From contig NZ_WQNI01000005.1 in the NCBI RefSeq assembly GCF_010993735.1, positions 64,501-128,500 on the forward strand: 64,000 nucleotides of DNA. The letters run 5' to 3'. Positions 45,417-53,507 of the stretch are shown piece by piece. The stretch is from Chelativorans alearensis (lineage in GTDB: Bacteria > Pseudomonadota > Alphaproteobacteria > Rhizobiales > Rhizobiaceae). Position 1 is the first letter of the stretch. Each line of letters starts with the position of its first letter. The notes under the pieces were generated by a model. The model saw only the letters and a list, made by a program, of their open reading frames with translations. It did not search any database and was not told where the DNA came from. The translations under genes were made by a program, and so were the position numbers.

Positions 45417-46479
45417 CGTCGGTCGCCCCCGCCTTGCGTTCGGAAGAGGCGACGAGCGCGCCGGAGACCCGGCTCGCCACGAACAGGATGATGACCGCCT
45501 GCATGACCAGCGCGATCTCCTTGGGCACACCGGCCGAGCGCTCCATGCCCGCCGCCCCCGTCTGGATCGCCGCGAAGAACAGGCCCGAAAGCGGCACCGC
45601 CCAGGGGATCATGCCCACGAGGAGAACCGCGATGATGCCCGTCCAGGCATAGAGCGGCTGCACCAGCATGCCGTCAATATAGCGGTGGTGCATCCCGAAG
45701 ACGGCGATGGCGCCGACCAACCCGGCAACCGCCCCGCTCATGGCCAGCGTCTGCAGCGTGAGCTTGCTGACCGGCAGCCCGACCGTGCGCGCGAAGGCCG
45801 GAGACAGGCCGTTCATGCGGGCGTGATAGCCATGCACGGTGGCGCGGCTGTAGACGACGGCGAAGAGGCTCACGGCCACGATGAACAGGATGCCGATATC
45901 GAGCCGCGTGCCGGGAAAGTAGGAAAGCCACGTCGCTTGGGGAACCAGATGCGACTGCACCATGCCCGACTGCACGTCGCGGAAGGGATGCGCGACGACG
46001 TAGGAGGCAATGTAGCGGATGGGATAGTTGAGAAGCAGCGAGCCCACCAGCAGCGGCACGCCCACATAAAGCTGCATCACACCCGCCAGAAGTGCCCAGC
46101 CCGCCCCCGCCAGCATGGCAGCGAGGATCGAGGCAGTAAGCACGAAGAGCGGCGGCCCGGGCAGGAGAAGTGCTGCCAGGGCGGCGGCGAGCCCGCCCGC
46201 CACCAACTGCCCCTCACCGCCGATGTTGAACAACCCGGCGCGGAAGCTCAGCATGACGGAGACCGCCATGCCGGCGATGAGCGCGGTCCGGCTGAGGGTC
46301 GCCATGAGATAGGAGAAGCGCCGACCGCCGAAGGCGTTTTGCAGGAAGGCCGCAAGCGCATCGCCGAAAGGCGCTCCAACAAGCGCCATGAGGATGAAGA
46401 GCACGGCCGCGATCCAGGCGAGCGCCACCGCCCATGATACCGCCTCGCGCGCCATCGACCCTTGCCCGATACCGTTCAT
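45409..46479 (-). CDS. Nucleoside ABC transporter permease (first, YufP/NupP type)
   Basis: A 356-residue RbsC-like permease with about nine helices. FRAGLFNIGGEGQLVAGG is the hallmark block of the YufP-type subunit. Its ATG overlaps the ATPase stop by four bases, so ATPase and permease are coupled. Confidence 0.92.
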   Translation of the reverse strand: MNGIGQGSMAREAVSWAVALAWIAAVLFILMALVGAPFGDALAAFLQNAFGGRRFSYLMATLSRTALIAGMAVSVMLSFRAGLFNIGGEGQLVAGGLAAALAALLLPGPPLFVLTASILAAMLAGAGWALLAGVMQLYVGVPLLVGSLLLNYPIRYIASYVVAHPFRDVQSGMVQSHLVPQATWLSYFPGTRLDIGILFIVAVSLFAVVYSRATVHGYHARMNGLSPAFARTVGLPVSKLTLQTLAMSGAVAGLVGAIAVFGMHHRYIDGMLVQPLYAWTGIIAVLLVGMIPWAVPLSGLFFAAIQTGAAGMERSAGVPKEIALVMQAVIILFVASRVSGALVASSERKAGATDDA

Positions 46480-47996
46480 GCCACCTCCGGCAGGGCATCC
46501 ACCACGCGCGACGTCATCATGCTGCCGATCCGCTCCCGGTCCGCCTCCGCCCCTGCCACCTCGCCGGCGAAGGCGCCGGAATACATGACTAGGATGCGGT
46601 CCGAGAGCGCCAGCACCTCATCGAGCTCGGTTGAGACCAGCAGCACGGCATGGCCCTCGTCGCGCATCCTCATCAATTCGCCGTGGATGAAGTCGATGGC
46701 ACCGATGTCGACGCCCCAGGTGGGGTTCTCGGCGATGACCAGCGGTGTATCCCGCGCCAACTCGCGCCCGACGACGAGCTTCTGCTTGTTACCGCCCGAC
46801 ATGGTGGAGGCAAGTGCCGTGGGTCCGCCAGTTCGAATGCGGTAGCGCTCGATCAGCTGACGGGCGAAACCAGCCATCGCTGCGCGGTCGAGGAATGGGC
46901 CGCGCGTGAAGGAGGCGCTGTCGTCGCGGCCGGCATTGGCGTTCTCGCTGACCGTCGCGCCCAGCGCCAGCCCCATGCGTTGGCGGTCCTCCGGGATGTA
47001 GCTCATGCCGATCAGCCGCCGGTCCTCCACGTCCAGGTTCCCGATCGGCCTGCCGCAAAGTACGATCTCCCCCGATAGCGACGGCGCAAGCCCGGTGATC
47101 GCCTGGATCAGCTCGGCCTGCCCGTTGCCGCTGACACCGGCGATGCCGACGATCTCGCCAGCACGCACGGAAAGCGACAATGGCCCGACAGTGCCACCTC
47201 GGCCGGCGACCTTGAGGTCGCGCACAATAAGCACCTCCTCGCCCGGTGTCCGCGCGGTGCGCTGCCGCGCCGGCGGCAGTTCGCCGCCGATGATCCCGCG
47301 CGCGATCTCCTCCTTGCTGGTCGCAGACAGCGGCCCCGACCGGACCAGCCGTCCCGCGCGCATGACGCTGACACGATCGGCCAGTTCCATCACTTCGTCC
47401 AGCTTATGGGTGATGAGGACGATGGCCTTCTCCGCCGAGCGGAAGCTGCGCAGGGTGGCGAAGAGCCGGTCCTTCTCCAGCGGGGTCAGCACCGAGGTGG
47501 GCTCGTCGAGGATCAGCACCTCCGCCTCCCGGTAAAGCATCTTCAGCACCTCGACGACCTGCCGCTCTCCCACCGAAAGCCGGCCGACCGGACGGTCGAG
47601 GTCCATGGCGATGCCGTGTTCGTCCGCAACCACGGCCAACCGCCGCCGCGCGGCGGCAAAATCGACAAACCCGAAACGGCCGACAGGCTCGGCGCACAGC
47701 ACCACGTTCTCCAGGACCGTCATCGATTCCTGCAGCATGAAGTGCTGGTGCACCATACCGAGGCCGTGGCGGATCGCCTCCTGGGGCGAGGCCCAACGCA
47801 TCTCCTTGCCATCGAGGCTGATCGTGCCGGCCTCCGGCGCGACGAGGCCGAAGAGCACGTTCATGAGCGTCGTCTTGCCCGCCCCGTTCTCACCGACGAT
47901 AGCGTGGATCTCGCCCGGCTCGATGACGAGCGAAGCATCATCGACAGCGGTCAGCGCGCCGAAGCGGACCGTGATGCCGGAAAGCGCCACACGCAT
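46476..47996 (-). CDS. Nucleoside ABC transporter ATPase (duplicated domain, YufO/NupO type)
   Basis: A 506-residue protein with two ATPase domains. First: Walker A GENGAGKTTLMN, signature LSVGERQVVEVLK, Walker B VLILDEPTSVL. Second: degenerate Walker A (GVSGNGQAELIQ) and signature MSGGNKQKLVVGRE, the usual RbsA/YufO pattern of one strong and one weak site. The start has a GGAAGGG site seven bases upstream. It energises import of the ligand held by the BMP-family protein. Confidence 0.93.
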   Translation of the reverse strand: MRVALSGITVRFGALTAVDDASLVIEPGEIHAIVGENGAGKTTLMNVLFGLVAPEAGTISLDGKEMRWASPQEAIRHGLGMVHQHFMLQESMTVLENVVLCAEPVGRFGFVDFAAARRRLAVVADEHGIAMDLDRPVGRLSVGERQVVEVLKMLYREAEVLILDEPTSVLTPLEKDRLFATLRSFRSAEKAIVLITHKLDEVMELADRVSVMRAGRLVRSGPLSATSKEEIARGIIGGELPPARQRTARTPGEEVLIVRDLKVAGRGGTVGPLSLSVRAGEIVGIAGVSGNGQAELIQAITGLAPSLSGEIVLCGRPIGNLDVEDRRLIGMSYIPEDRQRMGLALGATVSENANAGRDDSASFTRGPFLDRAAMAGFARQLIERYRIRTGGPTALASTMSGGNKQKLVVGRELARDTPLVIAENPTWGVDIGAIDFIHGELMRMRDEGHAVLLVSTELDEVLALSDRILVMYSGAFAGEVAGAEADRERIGSMMTSRVVDALPEVA

Positions 47997-48047
47997 CGGC
48001 CTACCCTTCCGCCATGCGCACACTCGCCGTTCTTACGGCGAGATCGC

Positions 48048-49049
48048 TCACTGGGCAAACATCGGGTCTTCGAGCTTCAGCGAGCCATCGCTGATGCTGG
48101 CGGCGACGCTACGCATCTTCTCCACCACCTCCGGATGCTCGGCGACCACGCATTGACTGTCGGCGAGCTGGCCCTCTTCGAGAGCCATGGCCGACACCCC
48201 GCCTTCCGCAAGGCCGAGCGACATCATCACATGCTCGCCCTCGAGAATGGCGCCGATGGCCTGCAGCATGGCGTTGTCGACCCGCTTCAGCGTGACGTCG
48301 ACCACGTGGCCTGGCGCTTGCGGGCACTGGTTGATGTCGACGGAGAAAACCAGGAAGTCGCCTTGCTCGGCAGCTTCGAAGACGCCGAAATCGCCGCCCG
48401 ACGTGGCCGTGAAGATGAGGTCGGAGCCGGCCGAGTGCATGGCCACCGCCTGCTCCTTGGCGCGCACCGGATCGGAGAACGGGTTCTCCCCGCCCACCCA
48501 GCGCACGTCGACGCTCGCCTCGGGTGCCACCGACTTGACGCCCTGCGCGTAGCCGTCGGTGTAGCGATGCAGGAAGGGGATATCGAGTGCCCCGACCACG
48601 CCCACCTTGCCGCTCTCCGACAACATTCCGGCGGCAACGCCCATCAGGTAGCTTGCCTCGTATTCCCGGAACACGGCACAGTGAACGTTCTCCGGCCTGT
48701 CCTCAATGCACTGGTCGACGATGAGGAACTGGATGTCGGGCGCCGTCGGCGCCACTTCCCGGACGATGTCGTTGAACTCGAAGCCGAGAAGCACGACGAT
48801 GTCGGCCTCTTCGTTCACCGCCGCATTCACGTTCTCCAGGCGGTCGGCGGCGGTCCTGCTCTCGTAGGTCCTCACATCGGCCCCATACTCCTCGCCCGCC
48901 GCCTCGATGCCGTCCCGGCCCATCTGCAGGAACGCGTTGACGCCGATCGGGTCCGGCGAGACGTAGACGAAGAGCTTGTCCTCTTGGGCGGCTGCCGTTC
49001 CTGCCGCGCTCACCAACCCGGCGGCGAGCAGTGCTTTCAAGAATTTCAT
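48048..49049 (-). CDS. BMP family ABC transporter substrate-binding protein
   Basis: A 333-residue periplasmic binding protein (BmpA/PnrA type) for nucleosides. The signal peptide begins MKFLKALLAAGLVSAAGTAAAQ. The body shows ADIVVLLGFEFNDIVREVA and GALDIPFLHRYTDGYAQG-type blocks, given here as LLGFEFNDIV and DIPFLHRYTDGYAQG. The start has a GGGAGA site eight bases upstream. Note two cysteines in DQCIEDRPENVHCAVF. It is the first gene of the minus-strand nucleoside operon and diverges from the cupin gene. Confidence 0.92.
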   Translation of the reverse strand: MKFLKALLAAGLVSAAGTAAAQEDKLFVYVSPDPIGVNAFLQMGRDGIEAAGEEYGADVRTYESRTAADRLENVNAAVNEEADIVVLLGFEFNDIVREVAPTAPDIQFLIVDQCIEDRPENVHCAVFREYEASYLMGVAAGMLSESGKVGVVGALDIPFLHRYTDGYAQGVKSVAPEASVDVRWVGGENPFSDPVRAKEQAVAMHSAGSDLIFTATSGGDFGVFEAAEQGDFLVFSVDINQCPQAPGHVVDVTLKRVDNAMLQAIGAILEGEHVMMSLGLAEGGVSAMALEEGQLADSQCVVAEHPEVVEKMRSVAASISDGSLKLEDPMFAQ

Positions 49050-49242
49050 CCGGTAATCTCCCTGTTCGTCCCCTCGCGCCGGCTTTCGCCTGAAGCGGTC
49101 GCAGATCGGTCCCCAAGAACGGCGGCATGACAATCGCTTGCGGACGCAGCCGCCACGGCATGAAGTCAAGGGTGAAATCGCCCGGAAGCCGCACCCCCAT
49201 GCAACGGGAAACGGCGCCGCTTCGCAAGCCCGACCACTGCTT

Positions 49243-49278
49243 TTGACAATTTAGGATGCCATTTCTAACAATTGTCAA
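49243..49278. promoter_or_regulatory. Symmetric divergent promoter region (TTGACAATT inverted repeat)
   Basis: TTGACAATT (49243-49251) and AATTGTCAA (49270-49278) form a perfect 9-bp inverted repeat with 18 bases between. Each arm contains a TTGACA -35 element. Reading plus, TTGACA-N17-TAACAA leads to the cupin; reading minus, TTGACA-N17-CCTAAA leads to the binding-protein gene. The two promoters face each other and overlap. Confidence 0.5.
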
Positions 49279-49319
49279 GCGATCTGATATTTGCTGAAAT
49301 TGTTCATAGCGAGGAAGCG

Positions 49320-49703
49320 ATGCAGTCCGATTGGTTTGTGCCCGACGCGGGCCGGAAGGAGCTCTGGACGGAGGAGCGATGCTTCATCACCGAGCTTTTG
49401 AACGCGCCGGCCTCGCCCGATGCTTCGCTCGCCGTCGCCCGGGTAGAGCCAGGCGTCACGACGCAACTGCACAAGCTTGCCGGCACCTCGGAACGCTATA
49501 TCATCCGCAAGGGCAAGGGCATTGTCGAGATCGACGGCGTCCGCCAGCAGCTCACGGTCGGCGACCAGGCGGTGATCCCGGCGAACGCCGCCCAACGCAT
49601 CACCAACACCGGCGACGGCGATCTGGAGTTCTACTGCCTCTGTACACCCCAATTCCGGCCTGAAGTTTACGTGAACCTGGAGGAGAGCGGAGGCGCGGGT
49701 TAA
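49320..49703 (+). CDS. Cupin domain protein
   Basis: A 127-residue single-domain cupin. Motif 1 contains TTQLHKLAGTSERYIIRKGKG and motif 2 NAAQRITNTGDGDLEFYCLC, given here as QLHKLAGTSERY and QRITNTGDG. The first motif has only a single histidine rather than the usual pair, so metal binding may be weakened. I start at the ATG at 49320 with GAGGAAG just before it; a TTG frame at 49272 is possible but inside the promoter repeat. Function unknown. It is convergent with the methyltransferase gene. Confidence 0.8.
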   Translation: MQSDWFVPDAGRKELWTEERCFITELLNAPASPDASLAVARVEPGVTTQLHKLAGTSERYIIRKGKGIVEIDGVRQQLTVGDQAVIPANAAQRITNTGDGDLEFYCLCTPQFRPEVYVNLEESGGAG

Positions 49704-49712
49704 ACCCGCGCC
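49692..49712. terminator. Bidirectional hairpin over both stop codons
   Basis: A perfect 9-bp stem (GGCGCGGGT/ACCCGCGCC) with loop TAA covers the stop codons of the convergent cupin and methyltransferase genes, which themselves overlap by four bases. It probably ends both transcripts, though no T-tract is visible on either strand. Confidence 0.55.
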
Positions 49713-50782
49713 ACAAACCAGACGTTCATCGGGTCGTGCGGCAGGACGTGGCGGTCCACCGAACGGAAACCCGCGCTCTCCAGCATTCCCTTTGCCGTCT
49801 CCCAGCCCCACATCGTGCCGAGCCCCTGGCCGCCCTGGCCCAGCGAAACTGGCGTGCAGTGTGCGCAGGAGATGGCGTAGAGAAAACCGGCCATCGGGAA
49901 ATCGAGATTGTTCTCGAGCTTCGCCGAGCCGCCGATGTCCTGCATCAGATAGACGCCGCCGGGCTTCAGCGCTCCATGAAGGCTGCGGATCAGCGCCTGC
50001 GGGTCCTTCTGGTCGTGCACCGCATCGAACGAGGTGATGAAGTCGAAGCGCGCCTTTTCGTCGTAGCCGGTGAGGTCCCGTTGTTCAAAGCGGATGTTTG
50101 CAAGACCCGCCTTCCGTGCTGCCTCATTGGCGAACTCGATAGCATCCGCACATAGGTCGTAGCCGGTGAAGCGGCTCTTCGGGAAACGCTTCGCCATCTC
50201 GATAAGCGCTAGGCCGCGCCCGCAGCCGGCGTCGAGCACGTCGATGCCCGCCTCCATGCGCTCCGCGATCCCCTCGGCCAGAGGCAGGATAACGTCGAAG
50301 ATCTGGGGGACGACCGTCTGCCCGCTATCCTCCGCCATGAACTGGTGAAAGCAGGGATAGTCGCCATAGGCCAGCCCCTCGCCGGTCTCGAAGCAGGTGA
50401 GGAGCCGCTCCTGCATTTGCCCTATCAGGGCAATGGCCTGGGCATAGACCGCAAGGTTGCCGAGCGGCGCCTCACGCGTCAGGCAAGCGACATGTTCAGG
50501 CGGCAGACGGTAGGTTTTCCCCGCCGGATCGTAGGCGACGATGCCGCCCGTCACCATCACCGCCAGCCATTCGCGCACGTAGCGCTCGGAAAGCTCCGCG
50601 CGCTCAGCGATCGCCGCGCTCGTCGACGGCGGCAGCGCCGCCAGCACGTCGAACAGTCCCAGCCGGTGGCCGACAGACATCATCACCGCCACCGTGCCCG
50701 AATTGAGGATGCCGCCGACATTTTCAGCAAAGGCTTCCGCTGTCGCCATATCCAGTGTCGGGGTTTCTGCAGCCAAGGACAT
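49700..50782 (-). CDS. Class I SAM-dependent methyltransferase with N-terminal winged helix
   Basis: A 360-residue methyltransferase. Residues about 30-100 look like a winged-helix dimerisation domain (SAAIAERAELSERYVREWLA). The SAM-binding motif I is VLDAGCGRGLALI, followed by RFTGYDLCADAI and, later, KPGGVYLMQDIGG. This two-part layout is typical of small-molecule O-methyltransferase-like or transcription-associated methyltransferases of the Rv2258c type. No substrate is apparent. It diverges from the GlxA-type regulator, which may control it. Confidence 0.85.
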   Translation of the reverse strand: MSLAAETPTLDMATAEAFAENVGGILNSGTVAVMMSVGHRLGLFDVLAALPPSTSAAIAERAELSERYVREWLAVMVTGGIVAYDPAGKTYRLPPEHVACLTREAPLGNLAVYAQAIALIGQMQERLLTCFETGEGLAYGDYPCFHQFMAEDSGQTVVPQIFDVILPLAEGIAERMEAGIDVLDAGCGRGLALIEMAKRFPKSRFTGYDLCADAIEFANEAARKAGLANIRFEQRDLTGYDEKARFDFITSFDAVHDQKDPQALIRSLHGALKPGGVYLMQDIGGSAKLENNLDFPMAGFLYAISCAHCTPVSLGQGGQGLGTMWGWETAKGMLESAGFRSVDRHVLPHDPMNVWFVARV

Positions 50783-50892
50783 TGTTCCTCTCCTTCAACG
50801 ATTGAATACCGGACGGCGGAGTATCCCGTGGAGTAGGCCTACAGAAGTGCTGAAATGGACAAGAACGAGGCTTTTGTGCCATTTATGCCCCC

Positions 50893-51932
50893 ATGAACGC
50901 TTCACCCGACACAGCGTCGGCGCGCATCTGCCTGCTCGCCCTCCCGGAGACGACGCCGACATCGGTCTACGGCCTGCACGAGATCTTTTCCTCCGTGGGC
51001 GTGGCCTGGCAGGAGATGACGGGCGAAGAGGTCGATGTCCGCCGCCTGAAAACGCGTATCGTGGCAAGACAGGCCGCCCCGTTTCCCTCCTCGCTCGGCG
51101 TGCCAATCGCGCCGCATGCGCGGCTCGAGGATACCGGTCGCGCCGACGTGGTCATCGTCACCGACCTGGCGCTCGCGGCGGAGGAGAATCCGCACGGGAA
51201 ATGGAACGAGGAAGCGGCCTGGGTGCGGGACCAATTCCAGCAAGGGGCGACCATCTGTTCGGTCTGCACCGGCTCGGTCTTCCTGGCCGAAGCCGGCTTG
51301 CTCGACGGCGTCGAGGCCACCAGCCATTGGGGCGTCACGGGTATTTTCGCTGCGCATTATCCGCAGGTGAAGCTGCACCCGGAGCGCATCCTGTGCCCGG
51401 CAGGGCCAGAGCACCGCATAGTCACGGGTGGCGGCGCGGGCGCCTGGGCGGACCTCGCGCTCTACCTGATCGCCCGCTTCTGCGGTGCAGCGGAGGCCGT
51501 GCGCATCGCCAAGGTCTTCGTGCTCGGCGACCGCAGCGAAGGGCAACTACCCTTCGCCGCCATGGGCAAGGTGCCCGCCCACTCCGACGCCGCGATCGGC
51601 CGATGCCAGGAGTGGCTTGCCGACCACTATACCGAAGCCAATCCGGTGAGCCGCATGGCGGCTCTCTCGGGCCTGCCGGAGCGCACCTTCAAGCGGCGTT
51701 TCAAGGCGGCGACCGGCTATGCACCGATCGACTATGTACAGGCCTTGCGCATCGAGGAAGCGAAACAACTCCTCGAAACTACGGCCGAGCCGACGGACAT
51801 GATCGCCCATCTCGCGGGCTATGACGACCCGGCCTTCTTCCGCCGTCTGTTCAAACGCATCACCGGCGTCACCCCGCCCGCTACCGCCAGCGCTACCGCT
51901 ACATCGGCATTGCGGGGAAAGCCGGGATCTAA
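50893..51932 (+). CDS. GlxA-type transcriptional regulator (DJ-1/PfpI + AraC), with apparent frameshift near the 3' end
   Basis: A regulator with an N-terminal DJ-1/PfpI-like domain (nucleophile-elbow region CSVCTGSVFLAEAG) and a C-terminal AraC DNA-binding domain (MAALSGLPERTFKRRFKAATG; HLAGYDDPAFFRRLFKRITGVTP). As read, the frame runs past the expected end to 52116, deep into the antisense of the SpoVR gene. In the next frame, from about 51876, the sequence reads RYRQRYRYIGIAGKAGI and stops at 51930-51932, the normal AraC-type C-terminus. A missing C in the run ACCCCGCCCG (51871-51880) would restore it. This is either a sequencing error or a real recent lesion; corrected length about 346 residues. 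Confidence 0.85.
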
Positions 51933-51945
51933 GCCTTGCTGCCCC

Positions 51946-53496
51946 TTACTCCCCAATCTGCTTCGTCGAGCACTCGTAGAGCCTTTCGCCACTTTCCCCG
52001 TCCACGCCTTCAAGGCTCACATCGTAGCCCCACAGGCGGCGCATGTGGCGCAGCGTTGCATTGCGGGTGGCTTCCTCCAGCACGACGCCATGCTTTACCC
52101 CGTGCTGAAGCCGTAGGTGGCGATCGCCGAGAAGATCGACATCGATGACCTGAACGTCCGGCTGAATGACGCCGATATCGTAGCTGCGGCCGAGCGCCGC
52201 GCGGACAGCTTCATAACCGCGCTCATTGTGGATCGAGGCGACTTCGCAATAGGGATCATCTGCATCGTCGGTAAGCTGGAACAGCCGGAAGTGGCGTATC
52301 AGCGCCGGGCTCAGATACTGCAGAACGAAGGACTCGTCGCGATGGTTCGCCCAGGCATCCAGCAGGACGCCTCGCCAGTCGCCGTTGCCGGCGATGTCGG
52401 GGAACCAGTCGCGGTCCTCCGACGTCGGCTCGGTGCAGATGCGCTCAATGTCCTTCATCATGGCAAAGCCCAGCGCATAAGGATTGATGCCGGAGAAGCG
52501 CGGATCGTCGAAAGCAGGCTGGAAGATCACGTTCGAGTGGCTCTGCAGGATCTCCAGCATCGCGCCCTCGCTGATTTTGCCATCGTCGTAGAGCCGGTTC
52601 ATGATGGTGTGGTGGACGAAGGTGGCGCAGCCCTCGTTCATCACCTTGGTCTGCCGCTGCGGATAGAAATATTGCGCGATCACCCGTACGATGCGCAGGA
52701 GCTCACGCTGCCAGGGCTCCAGGATCAGGCTGTTCTTTTCCAGGAAATAAAGCAGGTTCTCCTCCGGCAGGTGAAGCGCCCGCTTGCGGTCCCGCGCCTC
52801 CCGCTCACGCTCGTCCTCGGTTCCGTCGGCTTCCTTCTTCGGCAGCGTGCGCCACAGGTCGCTGTAGGTCTGCTCCTCGTATTCCAGCCGCTCGCGCGCC
52901 CGCTCCCGCTCCTTCTCCGAGGAAAGGCGCGGTGCGCGGCGGTAGCGGAAAACGCCTTGGTCCATGAGCGCATGAGCGGAATCGAGAATGCTCTCCACCG
53001 CTGCCGTCCCGTGCCGCTCCTCGCACTTGGCGATGTATTTCTTGGCGAAATCCATATAGCTGAGGATGGTGGCCGCCTCGGTCCAGCGCTGGAACATGTA
53101 GTTGTTCTTGAAGAAGTGATTGTGGCCGAAGGCGGCGTGCGCGATCACCAGGGCCTGCATGGCCATGGTGTTTTCCTCCATCAGGTAGGAGATGCAGGGG
53201 TTGGAGTTGATGACCAACTCATAGGCGAGCCCGCGATGCCCCTTGCGGTAAAGGTGCTCCTCGAAGACGAAACGCTTGCCGAAGGACCAGTGCTGATACA
53301 TCAGCGGCATGCCGATGGAGGAATAGGCGTCCAGCATCTGCTCCCAGGAGATGATCTCCAGCTGGTTCGGGTAGATGTCGAGCTTCAGGTCGTCGATGGC
53401 GATCTCGCTGATCGCGTCGTAGACACGGGAAAGCTTTTCGAAGTTCCAGTCCGAACTCCGGAACAGCAGATCTGGCGCGGATTCACTCTTCTTCAT
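51946..53496 (-). CDS. ycgB: SpoVR/YcgB family protein
   Basis: A 516-residue protein of the SpoVR family, conserved beside prkA and yeaH in proteobacteria. Characteristic blocks are EIISWEQMLDAYSSIGMP, NPCISYLMEENTM, QRQTKVMNEGCATF and FSGINPYALGFAMMKDIERIC, given here as NPCISYLMEENTM and NPYALGFAMM. It is the last gene of the prkA operon, 11 bases after yeaH. Its biochemical activity is unknown; recent links in the family are to stress and stationary phase. Confidence 0.93.
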   Translation of the reverse strand: MKKSESAPDLLFRSSDWNFEKLSRVYDAISEIAIDDLKLDIYPNQLEIISWEQMLDAYSSIGMPLMYQHWSFGKRFVFEEHLYRKGHRGLAYELVINSNPCISYLMEENTMAMQALVIAHAAFGHNHFFKNNYMFQRWTEAATILSYMDFAKKYIAKCEERHGTAAVESILDSAHALMDQGVFRYRRAPRLSSEKERERARERLEYEEQTYSDLWRTLPKKEADGTEDEREREARDRKRALHLPEENLLYFLEKNSLILEPWQRELLRIVRVIAQYFYPQRQTKVMNEGCATFVHHTIMNRLYDDGKISEGAMLEILQSHSNVIFQPAFDDPRFSGINPYALGFAMMKDIERICTEPTSEDRDWFPDIAGNGDWRGVLLDAWANHRDESFVLQYLSPALIRHFRLFQLTDDADDPYCEVASIHNERGYEAVRAALGRSYDIGVIQPDVQVIDVDLLGDRHLRLQHGVKHGVVLEEATRNATLRHMRRLWGYDVSLEGVDGESGERLYECSTKQIGE

Positions 53497-53507
53497 CGCG
53501 GCCGCCC

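Noticed and set aside
49272-49319. A TTG start adding 16 residues to the cupin
   Set aside because: It would begin inside the promoter inverted repeat and has no ribosome site, whereas the ATG at 49320 has GAGGAAG just before it.
50852-50880. AAATGGACA...TGTGCCATTT imperfect repeat between the methyltransferase and GlxA-type genes
   Set aside because: Arms differ by an insertion and the spacing is long; too weak to call an operator.
51933-52116. Extra C-terminal domain on the GlxA-type regulator
   Set aside because: The extension is only reached through a probable frameshift, lies antisense to SpoVR coding sequence and has no similarity to AraC-type endings.
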